A DNA stretch of 64,000 nucleotides. It comes from Chitinophagaceae bacterium UBA1946 (GTDB taxonomy: Bacteria; Bacteroidota; Bacteroidia; Chitinophagales; Chitinophagaceae). Made by a program: the position numbers and the translations under genes. The stretch is from contig DDEU01000088.1 in assembly GCA_002336815.1 (NCBI GenBank), positions 113,287 to 177,286 on the forward strand, given 5' to 3'. Below, piece by piece: positions 1 through 7,153 of the stretch (position 1 is the first letter of the stretch; every line of letters starts with the position of its first letter). The notes beneath the pieces were generated by a model that did no database searches, was not told where the DNA came from, and was given only the letters and a program-made list of their open reading frames with translations.

Positions 1-24
1 GCCTAGCCACTCGGCCACAGGACC
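1..24 (-). tRNA. 5' part of a tRNA (truncated by window edge)
   Basis: Read on the minus strand from 24 to 1, the sequence gives a 7-nt acceptor half (GGTCCTG), T8 and G9, then a D arm with GCC pairing to GGC around an AGTGG-type loop. Only the first 24 nt are inside the window. The anticodon is missing, so the amino acid cannot be read; the D arm would suit a Cys, Ser or Leu type. A TAnnTTTG promoter lies about 55 nt upstream (80-87). Confidence 0.7.
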
Positions 25-79
25 AGCTGTGTTTTCAGTTACTTATACGAAATAACCGGGGCTTTATTTTACGAGAGCG

Positions 80-87
80 CAAAAATA
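80..87 (-). promoter_or_regulatory. -7 promoter element (TATTTTTG) for the tRNA
   Basis: The minus strand reads TATTTTTG, an exact match to the Bacteroidota primary sigma factor -7 consensus TAnnTTTG. Transcription would start near 75 and run into the tRNA at 24. No clear -33 TTG was identified. Confidence 0.5.
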
Positions 88-171
88 AGGGAATTTTTAA
101 TCCAATAAGTACGAAATTCGATTTTTAAAAAATTGCCTGATACATAACGCTAAACCAATATTCAGCAACAA

Positions 172-954
172 ATGAAAATTGCATTTCACAAATACCACGG
201 TACCGGCAACGACTTTGTTATCATTGACAATTACCATCAGGAAGTACCGCCACTCAGTACCAAACAGATCAAAAAATTATGCGACCGGCATTTTGGGATC
301 GGCGCAGACGGCCTCATGCTGCTGAATAAAAAAGAAGGGTATGATTTTGAAATGAAATATTACAATGCTGACGGTAATGAAAGCAGCATGTGCGGCAATG
401 GTGGCCGCTGCCTCGTGAAGTTTGCCTATCATTCCGGCATTCATAAAAGCAGTTATCATTTTATCGCCATCGACGGCGAGCATGAAGCCGAGATTGATGA
501 TGACGGCACCGTAAGTTTAAAAATGAGCAATGTAAACAAGGTGGATTACTTTACCGGCTATACGATCCTCAATACCGGCTCGCCGCATTTTGTAAAGTTT
601 GCACCCAATGTGGAGGATATTGATGTGGTAGAAACCGGTCGTGGCATCCGCTACAGCGAGCATTTTGCAAAAGAAGGCATCAACGTGAACTTTGTAGAGA
701 ACCTGGGGGAAGACCAGATATTCGTTCGCACCTATGAGCGTGGCGTAGAAGATGAAACGCTGAGCTGCGGCACGGGCGTAACGGCTGCTGCCCTCCTCGC
801 TGCCCATAACGAAAATGGTTTTAATACCGTGAATGTAAAAACACCTGGTGGCAACCTGAGCGTGGAATACGATAAAATTGATGATGACCATTTTGAAGAC
901 ATATGGCTCTGCGGACCGGCCGTGCTGGTTTTTAAAGGAGAAGTAGAAGTGTAG
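172..954 (+). CDS. dapF: Diaminopimelate epimerase
   Basis: Cofactor-independent racemase that interconverts LL- and meso-diaminopimelate in the cytoplasm, supplying lysine and the peptidoglycan cross-linking residue. The 260 residues match the usual family length. Both catalytic cysteines are present in their conserved settings: Cys74 in MCGNGGRC and Cys199 in SCGTGVTAA, one per pseudo-symmetric half. The N-terminal HGTGNDF and the later NTGSPH segment bind substrate in known DapF structures. The start ATG follows an A-rich stretch without a good Shine-Dalgarno, as is normal in Bacteroidota. It is the first gene of a plus-strand block but is separated from the next gene by about 100 nt of GTTGAA-type simple sequence, so it is probably its own transcription unit. 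Confidence 0.97.
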   Translation: MKIAFHKYHGTGNDFVIIDNYHQEVPPLSTKQIKKLCDRHFGIGADGLMLLNKKEGYDFEMKYYNADGNESSMCGNGGRCLVKFAYHSGIHKSSYHFIAIDGEHEAEIDDDGTVSLKMSNVNKVDYFTGYTILNTGSPHFVKFAPNVEDIDVVETGRGIRYSEHFAKEGINVNFVENLGEDQIFVRTYERGVEDETLSCGTGVTAAALLAAHNENGFNTVNVKTPGGNLSVEYDKIDDDHFEDIWLCGPAVLVFKGEVEV

Positions 955-959
955 GAGAC

Positions 960-1003
960 GTTGAAAGGTTGAATATCGTTGAAACGTTGCAGTCGTTGCA
1001 GAA
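960..1003 (+). repeat. Low-complexity GTTGAA/GTTGCA repeat
   Basis: Degenerate tandem copies of GTTGAA and GTTGCA in the spacer between dapF and the DinB-like gene. It belongs to the class of short-period intergenic repeats seen elsewhere in the window (2,563, 58,600, 61,391, 61,480, 63,568). Confidence 0.45.
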
Positions 1004-1057
1004 GTACATGCCAAATCGAAACTTCTAAACACCTGAACTTTCTAAACTTTTTTTTGC

Positions 1058-1624
1058 ATGCAATATTTAAGCAAAGACCAGATCATCATTGCAGTTGTAA
1101 GATCTTTTGATGCGTTTACGGAAGCCTGTACTGCAATAGATGAAGCATATTATTTTAAACGGCCTGCTGCCGAAAAATGGTCCGTCGCTGAAAACATGCA
1201 GCACCTGGTTGTTTCTACCAACACCACTACACTCGCCTATATATTGCCTGCTTTTTTGGTTCGGTGGATCGGGGGTACTCCACGAAGGGATTCTAAAAGT
1301 TATGAGGCACTGGTGGAGCAATACCTTCAGAAGCTTGCTGCAGGAGGCAGGGCCAGTGGAAGGTTTGTGCCCAAAGCAATGGATATCAACTGCAGCAAAC
1401 AGCAGTTGTTGGAGAGATGGCAAAAGGCAAGCAACAGGTTTATCAACGCATTAAAAAATAATACCAGCGAAAGCAAACTGGATGACTACCTTGCAAGGCA
1501 TCCATTGCTGGGCAGGATCACATTGAGAGAGCTTTGCTATTTTACCATTTACCATACGGAGCATCACCTGAACATCATTAAAGACATGCTGAAAACAGCA
1601 TCCCTAAACCCTGAAAAACCATGA
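1058..1624 (+). CDS. DinB-like (DinB_2) superfamily protein
   Basis: A 188-residue helical protein of the DinB/YfiT-like fold, named for DNA-damage-inducible DinB of Bacillus, not the polymerase. Members often use a His triad to bind a divalent metal; some are thiol S-transferases, most are uncharacterised. Here the likely metal ligands are His49 in the 'ENMQHLVVST' helix and the histidines in 'YHTEHHLNII' near residues 167-171. The stop overlaps the start of the downstream CorA-like gene (ATGA at 1621-1624), so the two are probably translationally coupled. Exact substrate unknown. Confidence 0.8.
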   Translation: MQYLSKDQIIIAVVRSFDAFTEACTAIDEAYYFKRPAAEKWSVAENMQHLVVSTNTTTLAYILPAFLVRWIGGTPRRDSKSYEALVEQYLQKLAAGGRASGRFVPKAMDINCSKQQLLERWQKASNRFINALKNNTSESKLDDYLARHPLLGRITLRELCYFTIYHTEHHLNIIKDMLKTASLNPEKP

Positions 1625-2559
1625 TACAGTATTTTAAAAACATAGAACACCAAACCATTGCGATCGAAAAACCGGAAGCAGATGTTTGGGTGAATGTGCT
1701 GCCACCGCTGAAACAGGAAGAGTTCTCCGAACTGAGCGAAACGCTGGATATCCCCATCGACTTTTTAAAGGATTCCCTGGATATTGATGAAAGAAGCCGT
1801 TATGAAATTGAAGACAATGTAAAGCTCATCGTGATCAAAACGCCCACCGAGAACAATTCTTTTAATGAAAGCGATGCCTACTACATCACCATCCCGATCT
1901 GTATCATTTTAACGCACAATCAGATCGTAACAGTCAATTCGTTTGAGAACGAGGCCATCAAAAAATTCCTGAACACTTTCCAGAACCGCAGTCCTGACAA
2001 AAAAAGCATGATGGTGCTGAAGATCTTTGAAAAAGTGGTGACCAATTTCCTGGACTTTTTGAAAGAGATCAACCAGCGGAGAAATTTACTGGAGCAAAAG
2101 TTATACGACTCTAACAGGAACGCAGAGTTGCTGGAACTGGTGCGGATACAAAAAAGCCTGGTGTATTTTGTGACCGCCCTGCGAAGCAATGAACTGCTGA
2201 TGATGAAAATGGTGCGGACCAATTTTTTACAACTGAACGAGGAGGAAAAAGAATTCCTGGATGACCTGATCGTAGAAACCAGCCAGGCGCTTGAAATGGC
2301 CAATACCTATACCAACATCCTTAGCAGTACGCTGGATGCCTTTGCCAGCATCATTTCCAACAATCTCAATAATGTATTAAAAAGGCTCACTTCTATCACC
2401 ATTATTCTTTCATTGCCGGCACTCGTAACCAGTATCTATGGCATGAACGTGCCGATACCCGGGCAGGAGTGGCCGCATTCTTTTTGGGTACCCATTATCA
2501 TTTCGCTGATACTGTCGGTTATCATCAGCGCATATTTTATGAAGAAAAAATGGTTCTAA
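1621..2559 (+). CDS. corA: CorA-family magnesium/divalent cation transporter
   Basis: Inner-membrane Mg2+ (or Co2+/Ni2+/Zn2+) channel of the CorA superfamily. The 312 residues have a large soluble N-terminal domain, a long helical stalk (about residues 130-240), then two C-terminal transmembrane segments with the signature YGMNVP at the end of TM1, which forms the selectivity ring in the pentamer. The short basic tail (KKKWF) is cytoplasmic in known structures. Its ATG overlaps the TGA of the DinB-like gene by four bases. The gene symbol reflects the family; the transported ion cannot be read from sequence. Confidence 0.9.
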   Translation: MIQYFKNIEHQTIAIEKPEADVWVNVLPPLKQEEFSELSETLDIPIDFLKDSLDIDERSRYEIEDNVKLIVIKTPTENNSFNESDAYYITIPICIILTHNQIVTVNSFENEAIKKFLNTFQNRSPDKKSMMVLKIFEKVVTNFLDFLKEINQRRNLLEQKLYDSNRNAELLELVRIQKSLVYFVTALRSNELLMMKMVRTNFLQLNEEEKEFLDDLIVETSQALEMANTYTNILSSTLDAFASIISNNLNNVLKRLTSITIILSLPALVTSIYGMNVPIPGQEWPHSFWVPIIISLILSVIISAYFMKKKWF

Positions 2560-2562
2560 AAA

Positions 2563-2612
2563 ATTATGAATTTTGAGTTTTGAATTTTGAGTTTTGAATT
2601 TTACCATCAACC
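2563..2612 (+). repeat. 14-bp tandem repeat in intergenic spacer
   Basis: About three copies of a GAATTTTGAGTTTT-like unit fill the spacer between the CorA-like and Nudix genes. The next gene begins about 20 nt after it. The unit is nearly pure A/T plus G on this strand and could form an alternative structure in the transcript. Confidence 0.6.
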
Positions 2613-2632
2613 ATTAACCTTAAACCATCTTA

Positions 2633-3094
2633 ATGATCTCAGTAAGAGTCTACGGCATATTGATCAATGAACAACGCCAGGTATTGGTAAGTGATGAATT
2701 CATCCGGGGGAACTATTATACCAAATTTCCGGGTGGCGGGCTCGAGATTGGCGAGGGAACCCGGGATTGTTTGAAACGGGAGTTTTTAGAAGAGATGAAC
2801 CTTCCAGTTGCAGTGGGCCGGCATATTTACACAACGGATATTTACCAGCAAAGCGCCTTTAACAATGCCCACCAGATACTGTCGATCTACTACGAAGCAT
2901 CAGCGCTGGAGCAGATCACTGTACCGCTCCGGACAAAGCCATTTGATTTTGACGAAGCACAATTGAAGCTGTATGAATCTACCCGGCAGGTTGAAACCTT
3001 CCGCTTTATTAACTGGGAAGATTTTTCTGCCGATGTAGTGAGTTTACCACTTGATAAGATCGCCGCCGGCATCATAAAACAAACTGCGCCATGA
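2633..3094 (+). CDS. Nudix hydrolase
   Basis: Cytoplasmic pyrophosphohydrolase of the Nudix fold, 153 residues. The Nudix box runs from about residue 35: GGGLEIGEGTRD followed by REFLEEMNL, fitting G-x5-E-x7-REUxEExGU with a small deviation at the final Gly. The REFLEE glutamates bind Mg2+. Substrate specificity of such small Nudix proteins (nucleotide sugars, oxidised nucleotides, NADH and others) cannot be predicted from sequence. The stop overlaps the start of the acetyltransferase gene by four bases, indicating one transcript. Confidence 0.92.
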   Translation: MISVRVYGILINEQRQVLVSDEFIRGNYYTKFPGGGLEIGEGTRDCLKREFLEEMNLPVAVGRHIYTTDIYQQSAFNNAHQILSIYYEASALEQITVPLRTKPFDFDEAQLKLYESTRQVETFRFINWEDFSADVVSLPLDKIAAGIIKQTAP

Positions 3095-3693
3095 ACACGG
3101 AACTACTTTTTGAAAAGCCCATCATCCTTGAAGATGAACTCGTAAGGCTGGAACCATTATCTGCCGAACATTTTGAATTGCTGTTGCCCACAGCGATGCA
3201 CATTGCCCTTTGGGAATTCACGCTCGTAAAGATCCGTACGCCGGAAGATTTTCGAAAGTATTTTGATATGGCCCTGCTTGAACAACAGCAACAGCGCTCC
3301 TATCCTTTTGCCATCTACAACAAACAATTGAAACAATACATGGGATGTACCCGTTTTGGGAACATTGATCTTCAGCATAAAAAACTCGAGATTGGCTGGA
3401 CCTGGCTGCACCCTCAATTGCATGCTACAGGGTTTAATCAGCACTGCAAATTCCTGTTGCTTAGCTTTTGTTTTGAGCAACTGAATTTAAACCGGGTAGA
3501 ATTGAAAACAAGCACCCTGAACATCCGTTCGCAAAAAGCAATGCTAAAGATCGGGGCAGTAAAAGAAGGCATCCTCCGAAACAATTTCATCAATGATGAT
3601 GGGAGTATCCGAAGCTCTGTGTACTTCAGTTTTATCAGGGAAGAATGGCCTCAAACAAAAGACCATTTCTTTGCAGCATTTATCAAAAAATAA
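3091..3693 (+). CDS. GNAT N-acetyltransferase, RimJ/RimL-like
   Basis: Acetyl-CoA-dependent N-acetyltransferase of 200 residues. The 'LEDELVRLEPLSAEHFELL' opening, the central 'MGCTRFGNID...LEIGWTWLHPQLHATGFN' strand-helix and the C-terminal 'NLNRVELKTSTLNIRSQKAMLKIGAVKEGILRNN' block are typical of the RimJ/RimL branch (Acetyltransf_3). In this family the substrate is often a protein N-terminus or a small amine, not identifiable here. Translationally coupled to the Nudix gene. The end lies just before the 3' end of rnpB, which is transcribed towards it. Confidence 0.9.
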   Translation: MNTELLFEKPIILEDELVRLEPLSAEHFELLLPTAMHIALWEFTLVKIRTPEDFRKYFDMALLEQQQQRSYPFAIYNKQLKQYMGCTRFGNIDLQHKKLEIGWTWLHPQLHATGFNQHCKFLLLSFCFEQLNLNRVELKTSTLNIRSQKAMLKIGAVKEGILRNNFINDDGSIRSSVYFSFIREEWPQTKDHFFAAFIKK

Positions 3694-3700
3694 AAAATCT

Positions 3701-4182
3701 ATCAGCCAATAAGCCGGATCCTGTTATTAAACCGTGATGTAGCATCAACAATTTAACTGGCCATCATTTATCTGGCCCCGGCATTACTGCCGGGATCTTG
3801 CTGCCTACCCTTCAGTGTTCTCCAAACTGGTTGAAGATCGAACGGGCCGCTCTCAAACACTGATTTACGTGGCATTACAGCACACAAGGTTTACCCATTT
3901 ATTGCATTGCTGCAACAGATCGTGAGCTCTTACCTCACGTTTTCACCCTTTCCTCACCGTTGTCATGCTGAATTTGCTATGCATTCGAAATCAGCATCAC
4001 AAACCCAGCATGACAAAAGCAAGGTGGTTATTTTCTGTGGCACTGTCTGTATCGCACCTGCCGCCTTACTCCGACAAGCGCAGTAATTAAAACAGGCACA
4101 ATCCCGGCCGTTAGCCGGTGTGTTGCCCTTTGCTGTCCGGACTTTCCTCCCTTATTGCTAAGAGCGATGGCCTGGCTGATAG
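3701..4182 (-). ncRNA. rnpB: RNase P RNA, bacterial type A
   Basis: Catalytic RNA of RNase P, which removes tRNA 5' leaders. On the minus strand the universal core is readable: GAGGAAAGTCCGGACAG (P4 5' half) near 4,153-4,137; GGGTGAAAACGTGAGGTAAG then GAGCTCAC near 3,950-3,920; and the 3' CAGGATCCGGCTTATTGGC. The ends pair as P1: ATCAGCC (4180-4174) with GGCTGAT (3707-3701). A TAnnTTTG promoter at 4188-4195 predicts a start at about 4,183, in agreement. The P12 position carries a palindrome (3961-4015) resembling dispersed intergenic repeats. Length of about 480 nt is on the long side. Confidence 0.95.
3961..4015. repeat. REP-like palindrome occupying the P12 hairpin of rnpB
   Basis: Arms 3961-3976 and 4000-4015 pair over 16 positions (TGTCATGCTG with CAGCATGACA, then six more pairs including G-U). 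The 'TGTCATGCTGAATTT...CAGCATGACA' form resembles palindromes scattered between genes in many Bacteroidota; that resemblance is from memory, not from a search. It sits where E. coli RNase P RNA has the variable P12 stem. Confidence 0.6.
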
Positions 4183-4187
4183 ATGCG

Positions 4188-4195
4188 CAAATGTA
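4188..4195 (-). promoter_or_regulatory. -7 promoter element (TACATTTG) of rnpB
   Basis: Exact TAnnTTTG on the minus strand, placed so that transcription begins within a base or two of the P1 helix of rnpB. This independent agreement supports both the promoter and the 5' end. Confidence 0.75.
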
Positions 4196-4243
4196 ATTCT
4201 AAATTTCGGGGAAGAAGAAAAGCCCTTGGGATAACAGGTCTTT

Positions 4244-4735
4244 TTAAAATTCGAGTTGATCTCTTTTACAAAAAAGTCCTGGGCTATTTTTTGAAACAAT
4301 ACAACCCGCCAGCTTTATCTCGCCTTTTTCCTGCTGTAACAGCAATTGCTTGCCCGGCTTTCCATAGATCAACGGGATCACCTGGTTATCCTTGTGGCAA
4401 ACTGGGCAAATTTTTGTTGCATGTAAATGACTGTAAAAAACAGTATCGGGAACGCTGATTTTTAACACGGCATCAATTGACTCATCATTCAAATTATACA
4501 GCCGGCTCTGTTCATCCTTCACACAGCAGTAAAATAATTTTCTTCCGGCAGTAGTAGTATCAAACTGGAGCCAGCACGATGCATCTATCCTTACCGTATC
4601 ATTCAGCAAAGGAAAAACAACAACGGCTTCTTCACATGAAGCGGTTCCATTGAGCAAAACTGTTTTATGGAAATTGCTTTGTGTCAACGCAAACACAGGC
4701 ATCAGCAGCAATAAAATAAAGGGAAGCGTTTTCAT
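4244..4735 (-). CDS. Hypothetical exported protein
   Basis: A 163-residue protein with a clear Sec signal peptide (KTLPFILLLLMPVFALTQ, cleavage near residue 19). The mature part is unrecognised. It has pairs of cysteines (for example CCVKDEQ and CPVCHK) that could form disulfides or bind metal in the periplasm; CPVC is a CxxC motif. The gene starts 19 nt after the L,D-transpeptidase stop on the same strand, so the two likely share a transcript. The promoter of rnpB lies immediately downstream. No function is proposed. Confidence 0.7.
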   Translation of the reverse strand: MKTLPFILLLLMPVFALTQSNFHKTVLLNGTASCEEAVVVFPLLNDTVRIDASCWLQFDTTTAGRKLFYCCVKDEQSRLYNLNDESIDAVLKISVPDTVFYSHLHATKICPVCHKDNQVIPLIYGKPGKQLLLQQEKGEIKLAGCIVSKNSPGLFCKRDQLEF

Positions 4736-4754
4736 AAAAAATCGTACGGTTGAG

Positions 4755-5522
4755 TTACTCCACGATGTACTCGCCTTTTTTATTCACGAGTATCAGCGGC
4801 AATTGCTTCTTTTCTTCAAACTGGTCAAAAGCGGCTTTCAATGTGATGGCGAATTTTTGCAGTTGCTGGTTTTCTTTGGTAGCCTGCGCCAGGTATTCAA
4901 ATGATTTTTTCACGTTGTACTTAACCGGGAAAATATGTACCGGGATAAAATCCTGTCCCTGTTCTTTTACATTGTTGCCCAGCACATACAATTCTTCTAT
5001 GGGCTGATCGCTGATGGCAATACAGCCGGTAGAAACACAACCACCATGAATATAGATCTCCCCTCCGGGCCGGCGGGCATCACTTAGTAATTTGTCGGAA
5101 GCATTCGGGTAGTTAACCCCCAGTGCCAAATGAAAATTACTGTAAGGTTTAAATTCGTTGATGTAATAAAATCCTTCGGGCATCTGGTAATCGCCTTCCA
5201 TGCGCTTGGGACCCAACGTGCCGCTCTGCATGCACATGCGGTAAGTCTTGAACAATTTAAAAGGCTCTTCTGTTTTTCCTTTCACCCATACTTCTACCTG
5301 GCGGTCGTATTTAAAACTGCGGACATATAATTGCTGCGGGGGCCAGTTGATCTTTTTTGCTTCAAATTGTTTGCGGAGCGAATCTTCCACTTTAGAAAAA
5401 GCGCCGGTAGCCTTGGTGCTGGTAACTTTTAAACTGGCGTAAGAGTTTTGAGCGTTTACTGCAGGAGCAGTCGCCAATAACGCAAGCAGGATGATATAGA
5501 GGTGCAAAAAAATACGCTTCAT
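4755..5522 (-). CDS. L,D-transpeptidase (YkuD) family protein, YafK-like
   Basis: Periplasmic enzyme of the YkuD fold, expected to act on peptidoglycan tetrapeptides (3-3 cross-linking or protein anchoring or release). The 255 residues begin with a signal peptide (to about residue 24). The catalytic signature IHGGCVSTGCIAI places His159 and nucleophile Cys167, fitting HxG...S/TxGC. The upstream 'GDYQMPEGFYYINEFKP' matches the YafK-type substrate groove. The start is supported by a TAnnTTTG element only eight bases upstream, so the mRNA has almost no leader. Probably co-transcribed with the downstream exported protein. Confidence 0.9.
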   Translation of the reverse strand: MKRIFLHLYIILLALLATAPAVNAQNSYASLKVTSTKATGAFSKVEDSLRKQFEAKKINWPPQQLYVRSFKYDRQVEVWVKGKTEEPFKLFKTYRMCMQSGTLGPKRMEGDYQMPEGFYYINEFKPYSNFHLALGVNYPNASDKLLSDARRPGGEIYIHGGCVSTGCIAISDQPIEELYVLGNNVKEQGQDFIPVHIFPVKYNVKKSFEYLAQATKENQQLQKFAITLKAAFDQFEEKKQLPLILVNKKGEYIVE

Positions 5523-5529
5523 TCAATAA

Positions 5530-5537
5530 CAAATTTA
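5530..5537 (-). promoter_or_regulatory. -7 promoter element (TAAATTTG) of the L,D-transpeptidase gene
   Basis: Exact TAnnTTTG on the minus strand eight bases before the ATG at 5522. The predicted start site (about 5526) leaves a leader of roughly 4 nt. Confidence 0.65.
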
Positions 5538-5672
5538 AACGGGTAGGTAACGATTTTTCGATAAGGTGATCTTTTTGTTATGAGCAGAAGGATTATTTGA
5601 GCAACAAATATAAAATTAAAACCCTGAAAAGAAACACACTTTAGGTTTTCTTTAATTGACCTCCGGCCAAAC

Positions 5673-5705
5673 AAAAAGCGGCCACCCGTTCGGATATGGC
5701 CGCTT
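5673..5705 (-). terminator. Rho-independent terminator of hppD
   Basis: Stem AAGCGGCCA (5676-5684) and TGGCCGCTT (5697-5705), followed on the minus strand by a T tract (A run 5673-5677). It lies 20 nt beyond the hppD stop. Confidence 0.8.
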
Positions 5706-5724
5706 ACCGGAGTACTAAAACCAA

Positions 5725-6858
5725 TTACAGGTTGCCCCTTGCAACCTGTTCTCTCTCAAGCGCTTCGAACAGTGCCTTAAAATTACCTTTCCCAAAACTT
5801 TTGGCCCCTTTACGCTGGATGATTTCAAAGAACAGGGTGGGCCTGTCTTCCAGTGGCTTGCTGAATATCTGCAGCAGGTATCCTTCATCGTCCCGGTCTA
5901 TCAAAATTCCCAGTTGCTGCAGCGGCGCCAGGTCTTCATCGATCTTGCCAACCCTGTCAAGCACATCCGCATAGTAACTGGCAGGAATGCTTAAAAACTC
6001 AATGCCCCGCCGTTGCAGTTCACTCACGGTTTTTACAATGTCATTGGTGGCAATGGCCACATGCTGTACTCCTTCTCCGTTGTAAAAATCAAGGTACTCT
6101 TCTACCTGGCTTTTCTTTTTACCCTCGGCAGGCTCATTGATCGGGAATTTTACATAGCCGTTGCCGTTGCTCATCACCTTGCTCATCAAAGCTGAATATT
6201 CGGTAGAAATATCATTGTCGTCGAATGAAAGAATATTTTTAAATCCCATTACCTCTGCATAAAATTTTACCCATGGGTTCATCTGGTTCCAGCCCACGTT
6301 GCCCACGCAATGATCTACATACAGCAAACCGGTTTCAGCCGGATTGTAATTGCTTTCCCATTTTTTAAACCCCGGCATAAATGCCCCGTTGTAATTTTTT
6401 CTTTCGATGAATAAATGCACTGTATCGCCATAGGTATGGATACCGCTCATTACCAATTCTCCATCTTCATCTTTGAGGGTAACAGGTTCAAGATAAGACA
6501 CTCCTCCACGTTGCGTTGTTTCCCGCCAGGCGCTGGCGGCATCTTCCACTTTTAAAGCCAGCACTTTTACACCATCGCCATGTTTGTAAATATGATCTGC
6601 GATGGGATTGTTTGGCTTCAACGGCGTGGTGAGTACAAAGGTGAGTTTGTTCTGACGGATCACATAACTTACTTTATCCTTAAGGCCGGTTTCAGGACCA
6701 GCATAGGCCAGCGATTGAAACCCAAAAGCGGTTTTATAAAAATGAGCCGCCTGCTTGGCATTGCCCACGTAAAATTCTACATAGTCTGTTCCCTGCAATG
6801 GCAAAAAATCTGTTGTAATATCGATGGTTGCATCGGTTGATGCGTTGATTGTTTCCAT
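5725..6858 (-). CDS. hppD: 4-hydroxyphenylpyruvate dioxygenase
   Basis: Fe(II)-dependent enzyme that converts 4-hydroxyphenylpyruvate to homogentisate in tyrosine degradation. The 377 residues show two vicinal-oxygen-chelate halves: residues 20-155 (DYVEFYVGNAKQAAHFY) and 178-350. The iron triad is His183 (VDHCVGNV), His266 (GVQHVAIA) and Glu345 (LFFEIIQRKG), in canonical positions. C-terminal FGKGNFKALFEALE closes the active site in known structures. No TAnnTTTG lies directly before the ATG; the nearest is at 7043-7050, upstream of a 34-codon ORF and a hairpin. The next pathway gene, hmgA, lies 51 kb away at 57,420. Confidence 0.97.
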   Translation of the reverse strand: METINASTDATIDITTDFLPLQGTDYVEFYVGNAKQAAHFYKTAFGFQSLAYAGPETGLKDKVSYVIRQNKLTFVLTTPLKPNNPIADHIYKHGDGVKVLALKVEDAASAWRETTQRGGVSYLEPVTLKDEDGELVMSGIHTYGDTVHLFIERKNYNGAFMPGFKKWESNYNPAETGLLYVDHCVGNVGWNQMNPWVKFYAEVMGFKNILSFDDNDISTEYSALMSKVMSNGNGYVKFPINEPAEGKKKSQVEEYLDFYNGEGVQHVAIATNDIVKTVSELQRRGIEFLSIPASYYADVLDRVGKIDEDLAPLQQLGILIDRDDEGYLLQIFSKPLEDRPTLFFEIIQRKGAKSFGKGNFKALFEALEREQVARGNL

Positions 6859-6892
6859 AAAAAATGAATTCGTGATTTAAAAATGAATGAAC

Positions 6893-6908
6893 TTCCCGGT
6901 AACGGGAA
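6893..6908 (-). promoter_or_regulatory. Hairpin in the hppD leader (possible attenuator)
   Basis: TTCCCG/CGGGAA six-base stem with a GTAA-type tetraloop, 22 nt after the stop of the leader ORF and 34 nt before the hppD ATG. On the minus strand it is followed by T-rich sequence (TTCATTCATTTTTAAA), giving it a weak-terminator look. Confidence 0.4.
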
Positions 6909-6930
6909 ATGACCTGCTAAATGTGCGGCG

Positions 6931-7035
6931 TTAAAAAAGAGAGGAAGCACCTGCATCCATGGCCAATGCCAGCAGCAGCAGGATATAATTGCTGCGCTTG
7001 TCATTGAAGATTTTATGCGGATAGTCTGGAAGCAT
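6931..7035 (-). CDS. Small 34-aa ORF in the leader of hppD
   Basis: Starts with ATG eight bases after a perfect TAnnTTTG element and ends with TAA 72 nt before hppD. The peptide has a charged/aromatic N-terminal half (MLPDYPHKIFNDKRSN) and a hydrophobic C-terminal half (YILLLLALAMDAGA). It shares the spaced motif DKR-x(2,3)-YI-x-LL with a 29-codon ORF upstream of hmgA (58,701). It could be a leader peptide, a tiny membrane protein, or chance. No homologue is recognised; the promoter placement is the main evidence. Confidence 0.4.
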   Translation of the reverse strand: MLPDYPHKIFNDKRSNYILLLLALAMDAGASSLF

Positions 7036-7042
7036 CGTTCTG

Positions 7043-7050
7043 CAAATGTA
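7043..7050 (-). promoter_or_regulatory. -7 promoter element (TACATTTG) upstream of the leader ORF and hppD
   Basis: Exact TAnnTTTG on the minus strand. Predicted start is about 7038, almost at the ATG of the 34-codon ORF. It is the nearest good promoter for hppD. Confidence 0.6.
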
Positions 7051-7153
7051 AACGCATTTTTAGTGTAAGCAAAGGCTGGGTAAAACTAATTGCATCCCTT
7101 GTAGCCACTGTAACATATCAACAGGAATCGTTATTTTCACTTTCCATTTTACA

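Noticed and set aside
1..24. Naming the partial tRNA
   Set aside because: Anticodon and variable arm are outside the window, so any amino acid would be a guess.
517..1032. Long open frame (171 codons) antisense to dapF
   Set aside because: Lies wholly over a certain gene on the other strand, has no protein-like composition, no promoter and no family resemblance.
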